DNA from: Galerina marginata
Lineage: Eukaryota > Basidiomycota > Agaricomycetes > Agaricales > Galerinaceae
Direction: 5' to 3'
NCBI GenBank assembly: GCA_023014335.1
Contig: JAECYW010000007.1
Span: 1,922,001 to 1,986,000, forward strand
Length of the DNA: 64,000 bases
Position 1 is the stretch's first letter. Every line of letters starts with the position of its first letter. The notes below the pieces were generated by a model that did not search any database, had not been told where the DNA came from, and saw nothing but the letters and a program-made list of their open reading frames with translations. Below, one piece after another: positions 1 to 12,059 of the stretch. A program made the position numbers and the translations under genes.

Positions 1-3000
1 CGATCAGTCAAAAGTCGGAAATCGGAACACGAGTCACGACTGAAAGACGAAGGGGAGTAGAAATATTCGATTTCTCCGTACAAGCTCCATTTTACGGATG
101 ACTGTCAGAGATTCAGGCGATATTGAATTTTAGTTCAAAACAAGGCGAAGCCGCAATGTTTTTCGTGTTACTATAACATAAAACGACGCCGTCACCGTTT
201 AGATTGTGTGTTCCAATACTTAATTTCCCGCGTTCAGGCCGCAAGCCTTAAAATGTTTTCCGATTATCCATTCTTTGCTCACCACGATTTTTATGAAGGT
301 AATGTGGTATCTGAATCCGTTTTTGCGAGCTGCTCTTTGTAGGGACTTCACCTGGCATCAAAAGACAGTCAATTTAGCTGACATAAATGAAGTATTTGGA
401 ATGATGACTTACCGCCATAGAATGCAGCCTCGGACCAGCCAACGTTCCAAGGAGAACTGGTAAATATCAAGGTCAAAGTCATGTCTAAGTATGTGATGGA
501 AGAATTGGTTGGTACACGCCAGCAGAGTTCTCGACTTGATGGGCAATCCGCTGGGCGAAGAAACTCAGCACAGCTGACGACGCTTCCGCCTCCGTTCAGT
601 GAGGATTCGGCGTTTATCCTGGCGCAGTTTAAGGGTATGGGGGCGCGTGCTTCATGGATTATGTCCATGACTAACTTGGTGTTGCCACTAAGAAAACCGT
701 TGACGAGAACTTTTGGACGCCAAGCCTGATGTTAAGGCGGTGGCAGAGGCAAGCCATTTTAAATCAGGCATTCCTTTTGAGATCCTGAGATAGGCCAAAT
801 GGCCGGTAAAGCAGCTCCTCTAGGCAGAATATCGACATCGGGGCTGAATGCTTGGTTGGAGACAATATGAACTTGAGAAGTTTCAGGATTATGCGTGCGT
901 ATAGAACTTCGTTCGTGGGGTTTATATAAGCGTATATATCGTTATCTTGACGAGTCCGTTAGGGTACCGAAATCCAGTTCGACAACAGTGCGTCATAGGC
1001 AGAGACAGGTGTAAAGGTGGAAGCTTGTTCGAAAAGTTCCGGTCGGTAAAGGCGAGTCCGAGTCGACGCGTTTGAGCGACGATATTTCAAGATCTTCAAG
1101 AAGAAAATTGTGGGTTGCGCAGGAGCTGCCTGAGGCCTCAGTCTGGAAATTCATTGGAGCTTCAGCTTGACTGTGATTTATTTTCTTCAAAGGGCGAAGA
1201 GGGATGACCCTTTTGGCGTCGTTGTGGTTGTTGGTTTGGGGTCACGCTCACCAAAACGGAAGCAATTTTTGAAGCACCGACATGGCCCTCGCCGGTCTGT
1301 AGGTTGAACAGTGTCCATCCCGATACTGCGTCAAATATCAACCTAAAATCTCTGAGAATTCGAAAATTCGTACCTCCATGATGTTCCTTCACCACCAATT
1401 CTTTACGCCTGGTTTTCGTTGGATGAGCGGGGGTGGGCGTGGGTTTGAGGGGGGCATTTTCTATTCTCCCTTCGAAGAAATCTACCAGCATTGAGCTGTT
1501 GTTGGCGGGTCGATGTCCGAGTCCTGCGGGGATGAACTTCTGGGTTTTCAAAGCTTTCGGTGGTGGTTGGCCAGGATGGCTTTATGCTGGAAATTGGGAT
1601 CAGTGAGTCTTTTTCTATTTCTTCTTTGACTGCGGGTTTCATAATATCTTTAGCCCCCTTCTTTTCACGCAGTACGACCTCCAAGATAGTCGATATAAGA
1701 TAGTCGATATTTCCGTTTAGTTTTCCTTCCCATTCGGCTCCCGATCCACGGTTTTGGACGTCTTGAACGGTTCATTGCTCCACTGTGCCAGTTTTTGTGC
1801 CACTGAACGAAAAGCAACACACAATTCACCTTCTGGTTTCCTGGCGATGACCTTCTGTACAAGATGCAGAGGGTACTAATGGCGGCCGTCGACCTCTTGG
1901 TGATGACTTCTAGCCTGCACATCCCCCTTTCATCGCCGCTCGACAAGGCATATCCGATCACACATGCAAGAAAAAAATACAGGATATGGGTGGTTATTTT
2001 CGTTACATTATTTTCCTTCTCTGAACATTTTTTGGGACCACCAGGTTTCCAGCGTTTTCTCCAGGATTTCAAATCCTTTGCGGTGTCTCAGCGTGGTGGA
2101 CAAATCCGCGACAAGGCCACGACCGCAGGTATCCAGGGGTAGAACTAAGATCCCGAATCGTCTCTGTCGCTTCTGCTGTTCTGGTTCGCGCAGCTAGCAG
2201 GGATCCCCCATCTTCATTGTGTTTCCTTCAAGTGCTCCTGGTGCCCCAGTCACGATGTGACCGTGACAGTAACATTTCGCCGCAGGAATAATCCTTGTCG
2301 AGGCAAGTAGAGAGCAAAACAAGTGTGGAGGGCCCAGAGACACAGGCGCACATAGGAAAGCACCAGAATATGCGGGTGTATCTTGAGGAAAGATGTGAAG
2401 TTGGGGGACTTCATCCATGTCCTAATATTCGCTCAAGAAGCGCATCGGCAATTTGGCACCATTGACAGGACAGACGGCTCAAACGATTAATGCCTGTGCA
2501 GCTCCAGGATTCATCGAAAGCTTGAGCTAATGACTTGTTTTCTTTGCCCTATTTCTTGAGCAGAAGGTTCTCTCGGGGTACAGTCCACCCTGGTGGAGAA
2601 GGACACTGGAAGTGACGACCTTGTATCTTTCTGCCATTCATTTATCTGCGTTGGAGCGACCATAAAGACCTAGGAAGGCAAGTGACTGCTGCCATACCGT
2701 CGTCGAAGCCCTTCTGACAATGATTATAGACGTCGCATATTGTCAGGCTAACGAGTCCTGCATGGAAGAATTCGCTGTTCGACAGCAATGTTGTCTCGGG
2801 TATCAGCATTCCCTCGAGAAATCCGTGGGCAACGTACCTCTCTCCTGCCTGCAGTCTATCTCGCTGGATACACTGGTCAATCTAGTGCTATCCTAAGTGA
2901 AGGTGTACGCCTGGGGGTCATACAGACAGGAAGTGAGCAAACTCAAATCGGAAAGTTCGCGGCGGCGATGCCCCCATTTGTGGTCTGCCATTCCGAGCGC

Positions 3001-3009
3001 AGTTCGAAT
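1..3009. other. Region without a confident gene
   Basis: Only short overlapping frames occur here and no family is recognisable. The one stretch that reads like a real exon is on the minus strand from 2193 to 2008. It begins after a CTAG acceptor and runs about 60 codons, containing the segment RHRKGFEILEKTLETWW before a stop. No partner exon could be joined with confidence, so it is either a decayed gene or an isolated exon. AT-rich sequence at 1-260 shows nothing definable. Confidence 0.4.
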
Positions 3010-3016
3010 TCTGGCC

Positions 3017-3024
3017 TATAAAAA
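3017..3024 (+). promoter_or_regulatory. TATA box and pyrimidine-rich leader of the 3225 gene
   Basis: TATAAAAA lies about 200 bp upstream of the ATG at 3225. It is followed from about 3045 to 3190 by a strongly CT-rich leader with repeated CACC and TCTT stretches. This arrangement is typical of well-expressed fungal promoters and supports the small gene downstream being real. Confidence 0.6.
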
Positions 3025-3224
3025 GGGAATTCGTACCTTTTTTCCTCCTCATACCTTTTTTTGCACCATCCACCACCTCCTCCCACCTCCTCTTTCGACA
3101 CCCAATTCGACACCATTCTCTACTTTACACCATTGACGCTCTTTTCCGCCACTTTTCTCGTCTTTTCTTTACTCCTCTTGTTGGCCGTACTTCAACTACA
3201 CCTCGATCAGAGAGTCGTGCGAAG

Positions 3225-3767
3225 ATGTCCAGCACCAACACTCGTCTGCCTTCTATCAATCTAGCTAGACAGTCCTCGGATCAATACAAGACCACATTAC
3301 CCAACCTCTCGTACCCTTCACGCCTTCATACTCACGTCTCCTGGTCTGGCCCTTCGGCTCCGCTTGTCATTTCGGTACATTATTTTTGCTTCGTACCTCG
3401 GAAATTCTGGCGCTAACACCGTTTCATTAGAAAACTGAGTCTGTACGTTACCAGACGAGCTTTGTTCACGGCAACGGTTCTTCAGGTGTGAGTAAAAGAT
3501 TAGTCTGTTTTGCTACTATCCTCGAACTCAATCTCACTTTAGGTTGTTGGGAGTTCTGGAAGTGGATTTCACGCGTCTTTTGAGGCCCACGTTTTGAGTT
3601 GGATTAAGGGGTTTGTTTCGGTACGTTGATAAAAGTCTCGCCCCATTTTCAGCTTGAATCTTGATTCGCGTTTGTTTTTCGTCTTCTAGCACGCAATGTC
3701 AAATTTTCTTCAATTCCTCAAAAACCTCAAGGAGAGGCTCTCCATGTTCCAGCTTCCGCCTCACTAA
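3225..3767 (+). CDS. Small four-exon protein of unknown function (120 aa)
   Basis: The exons are 3225-3374, 3431-3487, 3543-3620 and 3690-3767, giving 120 residues. All three introns (55-69 bp) have GT and AG ends and lie in phase 0. The product is rich in Ser and His, has a Gly/Ser stretch near residues 65-78 (NGSSGVVGSSGSG) and ends in a basic amphipathic segment with LKNLKERLS. No signal peptide or membrane segment is visible, so a cytosolic or nuclear location is likeliest. A TATA box and CT-rich leader lie upstream and the neighbours are non-coding or decayed. I do not recognise a family. Intron 2 has an alternative donor two bases upstream that would bring an early stop, which is why the in-frame donor was chosen. 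Confidence 0.7.
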
Positions 3768-4509
3768 TCCTGCGGTGTTGAAGGTTGCTTGTCGCACCAT
3801 TCCTTTATGGACTTGAAAAATCTTCGGTTCTCATTGAACCAGTCTTCGCAATTTCTTGTCGATATGTTTTGAAGCCCGCTCTCGCCTCGCTCTCCATGCA
3901 GCTATAGGACCCATAAAATATCCGGCCAGCCCTATACACATTTATTTCCTATAAACGTAAATTCCAATTTCAATGTACCATATATTCTTACACGTTACCA
4001 CACTCTTCCTTAGTGCAATTCTAGCTTGACGATCTTGCATATTGGCATCTTGGAATGAGACTTGATGAGGCTTCTTGATGTTGATTCACTCTTCGTCTTG
4101 CCCTTGCTGGTTGCGTCCGGCGGCAGGTCTTGGCTCTTGAGGCTAACAAATGACAGGAACCGCACTCGAAAATCAAATCAAATATATTACATACAACCTT
4201 TTTCTGGTCAAACGGTCAGAGACTACTTCCTGAGCAGCAAACACTCGGCGGTCTGGAGGAGGGTACCATACCGACTCCCAGCCACGGTAGCGCTCGATCC
4301 AGAAAGAGGTGGGTGAGAAGTATGGCGACGAAAGGGCTTGCTTCAGCGCCATTCTGAAAGGCATCGCCTACCTATGGGTAGGGGAGGTGATGGATGGTAA
4401 GGCAAAAGGGTGTGGGAGTTTTACGCAGTTGATGAATCACAATGATGCTGTCGTACTTCGCGCACGTGTTCTTCATTGTCTTCATTTTTTATTAATTAAT
4501 AATAATAAA
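3768..4509. other. Intergenic, no gene seen
   Basis: AT-rich sequence follows the 3225 gene and probably holds its 3' end. The short open frames at 4062-4364 overlap on both strands and have no coding character. Confidence 0.5.
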
Positions 4510-4920
4510 TTAACATAGAATCTTCAATTGGTCTTTGACCGTTGCATTCCTGGCATGGCTTTGTGCTGACTGAGTCGGTGATGCTCGAAGTTCTTTATTG
4601 TTGTAAATGGCCTGCTCGGCTCCCAGAAGATCGGCATCGAGAGGTATACCCAAGGCTGGGGTTGGATCATTTCCAGTTTCATCGAGTCCAGCTGGATCAT
4701 CGAGAGCACTGGCAGTAGGATATCCTGGCTTATCGATGGGTGGGCCGTCTGCATTCCAGATACTGTTTGCGTAGCCGAAATCTGACCTGCTTTTGTCGGC
4801 AGTCTGGAGAATGGGCCAGGGGCCAGGGCGATATGCCTGCGAAGACCGGCTTCCGTCGGGATTTGGCAAAAACCGCAGAAGAAACTCATAATCGTTATCT
4901 TTTTCACTCTCACTTTGCAT
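4510..4920 (-). pseudogene. Transposase-like N-terminal relic (KDZ/Plavaka-type start suspected)
   Basis: A minus-strand frame opening near 4890 begins MSFFCGFCQIPTEAGLRRH, a C-x2-C with a following His. This resembles the short zinc-finger start of KDZ/Plavaka-type transposases of Agaricomycetes. Coding character then moves to the neighbouring frame, which reads through an acidic Pro/Asp-rich stretch (for example SALDDPAGLDETGNDP) to about 4512. The frame change and the lack of any catalytic core mark it as a truncated relic. The family link rests only on the first 20 residues, so it could instead be an unrelated small zinc-finger gene. Confidence 0.3.
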
Positions 4921-5101
4921 GCTTTTACAGGCTGTTCGTATTTGCCTAGCCCGTTATTAAGTTCCGCAATATCTAATGGCGCGATTGAAACACGGTCAAC
5001 AATGTTGGAATTCACCACTGCCACTTGGTTCTTTCTTTTAAACCACCATCTCGAACCATTCTACTCCATCTAGCTTACCTGATGCAAATATTGTGGTTGA
5101 C

Positions 5102-5621
5102 ATGGCCGTTCCTGCAGTGGCCGTCAACGTACACTCTCAGCGAAGCAACAAGCTATTGGTAATTTTTTTGGTAACTCTTGCTTTCATAGTATCCGTTAAA
5201 CTGCTCAAAAAGAAGATATTGCCAAAAAAGAAAGTGCCCTCACTGTACAAGCCGAACAGCGTCGTAAAGAAGGGAGGGGTTTCCAGAGACCACAGGGTAC
5301 GCCTGAATTCCTCTATAAGATGTTTTTTTTAGGCGAAGAACTCAACAAGGACCAAAGACCAACGAAACGGTAAGTTCAACAGTGCTTAATATGTCCACAT
5401 ATTCATGATGTCTATAGAGTTTACCAGCGTGGCGATTGTGCCTACGTCTGAAATAAGAAAGGTACGTGGAACTGTTTTACAAAGCTTTTTTCTAATGTTC
5501 TTATCAGACCCCTGCACCGGTGGCTCAACGCAACCTCCTCATACGACGTGTCATGAATGGAGCGCCGTGCGCAGCCAGTCATGATGCATGCTGGCGATGT
5601 GGAGCAGGTTCAACGTGGTGA
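5102..5621 (+). CDS. Small single-pass membrane protein candidate (about 129 aa)
   Basis: The proposed exons are 5102-5296, 5333-5369, 5418-5461 and 5508-5621. The ATG at 5102 is used because the open frame before it begins with GTG. Residues 20-37 form one hydrophobic segment (LLVIFLVTLAFIVSVKLL). A lysine-rich stretch with KKKILPKKKV follows, suggesting a type II anchor with a basic cytosolic flank. The first intron is only 36 bp, shorter than the window norm. The 3' end is uncertain: the chosen stop is at 5619-5621, but Ser/Thr/Pro-rich coding-like sequence continues in other frames to about 6010, so the real gene may be longer or decayed. No family is recognised. Confidence 0.4.
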
Positions 5622-6796
5622 TTACCGTCGGTCGACCTCTATTTCCCTTAATCCACCACCAAAAGCCTACTATGGGTGTGTAATGGACCCATGATGAAAT
5701 ACTAGGCATGTAATCTGAAATATATCTTTTTCCCTTTGGCATTGACATACTTCAAAGTGACAGACGACGAGCTTGTACCAGGCTCGTCCGAAGTCCATAA
5801 CTACAAGTGGGTGGTGTATTTCTACCCCCGATGCCCGATCTCGAGTACTTCCCTCGCTCTACAACCGCTGGTGCCATGTCATTGACTCCCGGGGACTCTA
5901 GTCCGACTCCTTCGAAGTTCCCTACCATTAACCAGCGTATTCGAAACGAGGCACCCACCACCACTTCAGCAGAGACAACTGACATCATCAAGACAGAGAC
6001 AAGCGGATCCTAAGGACGTGTCCGCGCTTCCGATTTTGATGGTTCCACCAAATCGCTCATCTAGGAGAATATCACAATCTATTGCGCTCAAATTGGCGCT
6101 TGTGATCCATTGCCTGAGCACGTAGATGACCGCGATATCACGCGGCAGGGGTGGATTGTTGTGTTGAGCTCGAGGAATCCATCTTCAAGTTGGTATCATT
6201 CATTCTCTCTTGCCTATGTATACTGATGTACCTTGCTAAAGATTACAAGCCATGCATCCCAAGCACAAGGGCAGGCAAAAACAACCTCCAAGCCATTCGC
6301 CGTCACCATGTACTATGGACTCGACTCGGTTGCTTCGAAAAGGGACGTCCGCAACAAAGTAAAGGAGCTGTGATAGTGTTACCAACTCCGAGTTTTCTGA
6401 GGACGGAAAGCTTCCAATGGTGATTACAGCCTTAATTCTAACTATTGTAAGTTTTAACGTATGCTCGAGCATGCAGATGTCGCATTTATGGCCAACACCT
6501 ACAAGCAGAAGTCTCAATCCCTTCACTAGTGCGCGCACATCATGCACCCACTACCCGCTTATATCACACATTAACTTTGCAGAGGCATGCACAGCACGCG
6601 GTTGCCACGGCAAAATTTGTGCCCTTCTCATCTTATTGAAAAAATTCTTGGTATGTTTTCCTGAGGCTGTCAATCGTGGTACTTTCAGGTGCTACTTTAC
6701 ATAGATGCAGCGTCAATTCTTTTGCTTAACAAATCTTCCTGTCTAGCCGATCATACAAATTATCAACTGAAGAGTAATAGAAATAGAGAGAGGCTT
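5622..6796 (+). pseudogene. Decayed coding region, possibly a DUF6532-like gene
   Basis: Plus-strand coding-like segments lie in shifting frames. There is a Ser/Thr/Pro-rich part at 5801-6013. Near 6280-6370 a segment containing TMYYGLDSVASKRDVRNKVKEL is followed by a stop and then by a frame with NSEFSEDGKL. Further fragments (FMANTYKQKS, HAVATAKFVPFSSY) follow potential introns up to about 6650. The order resembles the start of the fungal DUF6532 domain. Stops and frame changes argue against an intact gene. It may once have belonged with the 5102 gene. Confidence 0.3.
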
Positions 6797-9700
6797 TCAT
6801 ATTTTGCCCATGTGTATAAACGGAACCCAACCGCAAAACGGCACATTTTCGGAACGTAGTTTTTTGACTGCAACGTGCAGTGCTTGAGCAGACCTACCAG
6901 TGTCAGGTCGCTGGGCGAGTTTCCCGTCCGGACTACGGAAAAGTTCTTTGTAAAAGTTGTCAGCAATGCTAGGTCCATCTTCATCTCTCATTTCCCTACC
7001 AAAATAATCTCGTCAGGAATTATGTTCCAAGAAGATATGGGAAGAGCCGTACCACATAGTAGCAATTACATGGCGGAATCCAGAAAAAAATAAGGTTGCT
7101 GCCAAACTCATTGCCTCGTCTGGGAGGTTCCCATCGCCCATGGCTGTCTCGCAGGCAGAGAGGAATGCTAATGAGCCATTTGGCATGGGTTCCCTCATAA
7201 TTCTTGACACCAGGAGCATTCCATCCTCGAGTTTCAGCCCACTTTCAAGTGGATTTGACCGGTTTTGTTTTCCATGACACGCGAAATGAACTATGGACAC
7301 ATCTGAAAGACGAGATGCAACCGCTTCAATGGAAGCAGTGGCCCCAGGAATTCCTAATTTAATCAAGGAGTCCTTCGACACGTATTGTTCAATTTTAGCC
7401 AGTTCCGTTTTGGTTGAAGGCAGTCCTTGGGATTGGACGACGACCATCATTTTGAATTGGTCGGTCGAGGGGGTGAGATTGTGGGTGAGTGGCGCTCCGA
7501 TAGTGGGTGTGTATGATGAGACAAAGTAATCGGAGGCGCATTCAATATCTAGCTCGTCATCGTAGCAACCAGCTGCATGGACGGGAAGGAAAGTGAATAG
7601 GCCAGTTGGACACCACTGCAACACAGGTGGATTCTCTGATTTCTAATATATTTCGTAAGTGAATTTGATGATACACCCTAAATCCAAGACCAACCTGGAG
7701 ACTGAGATAATCAACAACAGGCTTTACCACATCGTTCCATAGGGTTTTCAAGACAGATCTGAAAACGTGGTCGGAAGGTATCTGACCTTGGTACCTCATT
7801 CCCCGCTTCTCTTCCAGACTAGCCCAGTTTTGCAGGCTGTCCTTGAGTGGTGGGGGAAAGGCGTCGCTATCCTGGGGAATATCCCCACCGGAGGAGCCCT
7901 GAATGCGGGATTGTGAGGCAGCAGTTTGTATGAGGTAGATGAGGTTTCGCAAATATGCATCGGACAAGCTTGGGAGAGTAATGCAATGAACACTTGCCGA
8001 CGTCACAACAAGGCAGTGGCTACCATCGTCATTTGAAACAAGAAGGACTATTGGAAATTCTGCTGCCCTGGCTTGTAACGATGATAAGCGGCTCGGTTGT
8101 AAAAAGTCCTCAAAACCATCTAAACATCGGACTTCGTCAATGACTGTTGACCATTCTTTGTCGAGGTCAGCCAATTCGGACGCCTCTCTCTCTAGTCTCA
8201 TCTTCTTTCGGTTGTCTAAAGTCTCGACAGAGGTATCGCGGTGAGATCCGTGCTCTAGTGCTGTTGCAATATTACGGAGCCTATCTGCGAGTTTTGGTAC
8301 AAGATCGTGGAGTTGACCAACAGGAGAACGGAGATGTAGCAGCTGAGACCAGAACACAGCTCGACCAGTATCCAGGTATTCCACTGCCTTCCCTGGGTGT
8401 CCCGCTTGAATGGCGCATCTTGCTGCCTCGCGAGCTAATCCATCACTACCAGTGATCAAGGCCTGGTGACGCGATTGTATATCGAGGCCGAGTGCAGCTA
8501 ATTGCGGTAAAATATACAAGGCAGCATCATAAGCTTCGATTGCGGAGGGATGCTGGTGGAGATCAGCATAGAGTGCCCATTTTTTGGCAGCCCGAAACCG
8601 GTTGGAGGGAGATTGAGAGGAGGCTTTTATAGCTGCCGAGAACGAGAACATCGCTTGCGCTAAATAATCAGACCTAATTTCCGGTTGTGGGTGACGACTC
8701 AGAAGTACTAGGGCCAAATTATAGTGGGATTGAGATCGATTAGGATGAGGTGGAGGTCGGAGATCGAGAGCCTGTTTGTGCAACAAAATTGCCTCGTCAA
8801 GATCGTTTTGCTGACCTCCCTGCTTAAATCGAGTTGACAGTGCATTTGCAAGGTCATTAAGGGAGCCAGATCGATTGGGATTGGGTGGAGGCCGAAGTTC
8901 AAGAGCCTGCCTGTGCAATAAAATAGCTTCATTGAGATCATTTTGCTGACCTCCTTGCTCAAATCGGGCCAACAGCGCATTTGCAAGGTCATTGAGGGAG
9001 TAAGTTTGATCGGGATGCGGTGCAGGCCGAAGCTCAAGAGCCTGTCTGTGCAACGAGACGGCCTCATCGACATCATCTCGCTGACCTGTTTGCTCAAATC
9101 GGGTCAACAGGGCATTTGCAAGGTTGTTGAGGGACGTGGATCGAAGGGCATGGGGCGAAGGTCGGAGTTTAAGAGCCTGTCTGTGCAATAAAACGGCTTC
9201 ATCAAGATCATTTCGTTGGCCTCCTCGCTTAAACCGGGTCCACAGCGCATTTGCAAGGTTGTTGGAAGAGGCAGGTCGAAGGGGGTGGGGTGGAGGTCGA
9301 AGCTCGAGAGCTTGTCTGTGCGACGAAATGGCCTCATCGAGATCATTTTGCTGGCCTCTTTGCGCAAACCGGGTCGACAGCACAGAAGCAAGGTTATTGA
9401 GGGAGGTAGATCGATAGGGATCGGGTGGAGGGAAAAGCTCTAGAGCCTGTCTGTGCAACAAAATTGCCTCATCGAGATCAATTTTCTGTCCGCCTTGATC
9501 AAATCGGGTTGACAGGGCATTCGCAAGGTTATTGAGGGGGGCAGATCGAAGGGGATGGGGTGGTTTTCGAAGCTCAAGGGCCTGTCTGTACAATGCAATG
9601 GCCTCATCGAGATCATTTTGCTGACCTCCTTGCTCAAATCGGATTGACAGCGCAGAAGCAAGGTTGTTGAGGGAGCTAGATCGGTGGGGATGGGGTGGAG

Positions 9701-11563
9701 GGAAAAGCTCGACAGCCTGTCTGTGCAACGAAATGGCTGCATCGAGATCATGTTGCTGACCTCCATGCTTATATCGGGTTGACAGCACGGAAGCAAGGTT
9801 ATTGAGGGAGGCAGACCGAAGGGGATGGGGCCAAGGCCGAAGCTCGAGAGCCTCTCTGTGGAATAAAATTGCCTCATCAAGGTCATTTTGCTGACCTGCA
9901 AGCTCAAATCGGATTGTCAGTGCATTTGCAAGGTTATTTAGGGAGCCAGATCGGAGAGGGTGGGGTGGATGGAAAATCTCGAGAGCCTGTCTGTGCAATG
10001 AAACGGCCTCATCAAGATCATTTTGTTGACCTCCCTGCTTGAATCGGATCGACAACGCATTTGCCAGGTTATTAAGGGAAGCAGCTCGATTGGGATGGGA
10101 TGGAGGTCGAAGCTCGAGAGCCTGTCTGTGCAACAGAATGGACTCAACAAGATCATTTGCCTGGCCTCCTAGCTCGAATCGGACCGCCAGCGCACTTGCA
10201 AGGTCGTTGAGAGAGTAATTTCGATCGGGATGGTGTGGAGGCAAAAGCCCGAGAGCACGTCTGTGTAACGAGATGACCTCATCGAGATCATTCCCCTGTC
10301 CTCTTTGCTCAAATCGGGTCCACAGCAAAAGACCAAGGTTATTCACAGCAGTCATATAATTGTCACTGCCCTCTTTGATTTCCATTACTCCTTCACGGGT
10401 GAGTGCTACTGCCATATTGAGGTCATCAATGTTGCCAGACTCCTTGAACCTGTCATAACTTTCGGAAGCAAAGTTAAGCCTTTGTGACAAGGTCCCTTGA
10501 GCACTCCCATTTCCTGTCATATTAGCATCTTCAAATTGTGAAAAAGCCCGCCGGAGATCAAGCATGTCGCCAGTGAAGTCGGATCGTGCTGCGAACATGA
10601 TGGAAAGCCGCTTATGTGTATTTTGTCGTTGCCGATCCTGAGTGCAGCATTTGACAGCATCTTGTAGACTAGAGATGGCCTTGTCAAGGTCCAAAACCTT
10701 GTATGAATGGTGAAATCGGGCATATAATGCGTCAGCAAGGGTGCTCAACGCGGTGAACTGCTCAGAATGAGTGCTAGGACCAAGAGCGAGCGATTCTTGT
10801 AGAAGGAAGACAACAGTATTTAGAGCATGAAGAGGAATCGACTTCTGGAAATCTGTCAGACTCCTTTTCGCTCTATTTACCATATCTTCTGTATCGGCAT
10901 CGGCCGCATCGCCCTGGTTATACAAAGTGCCACCGGTCTGAATTTCCGCCAAGTCAGTAATTCATTCCATCCAGTGAGAATGTACTTACATCCTTGGTAT
11001 CTTTATCGTGCTTGAACGCTTTGTGGCGAAGGGCAAGAGATTCTTGGACGTCATTTATGTGATCAGTGTACATGAACCTCACACCAAAGGCCGACGCAAG
11101 ATCTCTCAGTGCATTGGAGTGAAGTGGGTGCGAAATTGGACGCCTATCAAGAACTTGGTGGAGAAGAAAGATGGCAGTGTCAAGATTTGCGACTGTGGGT
11201 GACAGCTCTGTTTTGCACTCTGCCATCAGAGAGTGGGCGAGATCGGTCATATCAAATACGGTTTTGTCTTCGCCATCGTCGACCTGCGCATAAATAGGGA
11301 ACAATTAGTACACCCAGCAGCGGGATCGAGAAAATTTACTTGCGTTTGCTCCAGATCCTCCATCACTAACCTCTGCTTCCTGCAAAACGGTTTTGGTTAG
11401 ATCCTGCCTCTATTTCTACGTTCATGCTAGACGACTGGCCTGAGGGAGATGGTCCTTTTGCTGACTTACATCCATGCCTCTGTTATCGCCGGCTACAGGC
11501 TATGCTAGTTGAAAACGAGGCTGAATAATTAGAGTTGCCTGTTATACTTACTGCGTCATTCAT
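6797..11563 (-). CDS. TPR-repeat protein with C-terminal CHAT (caspase-fold) domain, 1466 aa
   Basis: The exons on the minus strand are 11563-11552, 11492-11470, 11379-11340, 11283-10990, 10937-7695, 7642-7053 and 6995-6797, with introns of 52-90 bp. The single frame 10952-7557 starts and ends inside introns, so it is not the true product. After an N-terminal region come about twelve near-identical 45-residue TPR-like units (LHRQALELR...HP...SLNNLANAL...GGQQNDLDEAI). A linker follows and then a CHAT domain over roughly the last 270 residues. The caspase-like dyad is present: His about 1327 in HFACHG and Cys about 1368 in LSACETA. CHAT proteins are clan CD peptidase relatives, and TPR-CHAT proteins are abundant and largely uncharacterised in Agaricomycetes. 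No NTPase domain is fused, so its trigger, if any, is unknown. The first three exons are very short and less certain than the rest. Confidence 0.93.
8690..10340 (-). repeat. 135-bp tandem coding repeat (about 12 units) inside the TPR-CHAT gene
   Basis: The repeat period is 135 bp (for example, equivalent CTGACCTCC sites at 8811 and 8946), encoding 45 residues. Units differ by only a few substitutions at both DNA and protein level. Such similarity suggests recent expansion or gene conversion and predicts copy-number differences between strains. Confidence 0.9.
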
Positions 11564-12059
11564 CGTACTATGGAAATAGGACTGAAGGATTGCCAGTGGT
11601 ATGACATTATTATTGGATATTAAACATAATGGAGAGCAGGCTTACTGAACTGGGTGTATTGCAGTCTGAGGATGCTTTCGATTTGCGCGTAGTGCACCGT
11701 TGTCGTAGAGGATTATTGTCAATCAAAGAAGGGATTGTTTTGTATCGATATCATACATTCGCCAGTTAAATGCAAAAGGAATGCACAGCAGTGCACAGCT
11801 TTCGTGTGAAATCCCGAGATCGGATTCGTTCATCTCAGCGTTTCAAACAGCCTGCTGAAAGTATATGGTTGATGACAGTATACGCGCAAAAATAGTTGGC
11901 CTGCTTTCGGACAAGCCATCCACTGCAACGAGTGCTATAAATAGGACTCATTCTACTCGTGATCTGAACCAATCTCAGCTCCGGCAAACGCGATTCTGTT
12001 TTTAGCTACCCGTCTCCTCCCTCCACTGTGTCCACCCTCCGTCCGCCATCCCACCACCC
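11564..12059. promoter_or_regulatory. Intergenic between TPR-CHAT gene and repeat copy A, with TATA-like site
   Basis: This stretch holds the presumed TPR-CHAT promoter, reading left. TATAAATA near 11935 on the plus strand is followed by a CT-rich leader running into repeat copy A, which suggests the repeat carries or has captured a promoter. No gene is visible. Confidence 0.4.

Noticed and set aside
7557..10952. Single 1131-codon open frame taken as the complete TPR gene
   Set aside because: Both ends run into introns: its first residues and last 46 codons are intron sequence. Splicing restores the N-terminal exons and the CHAT domain.
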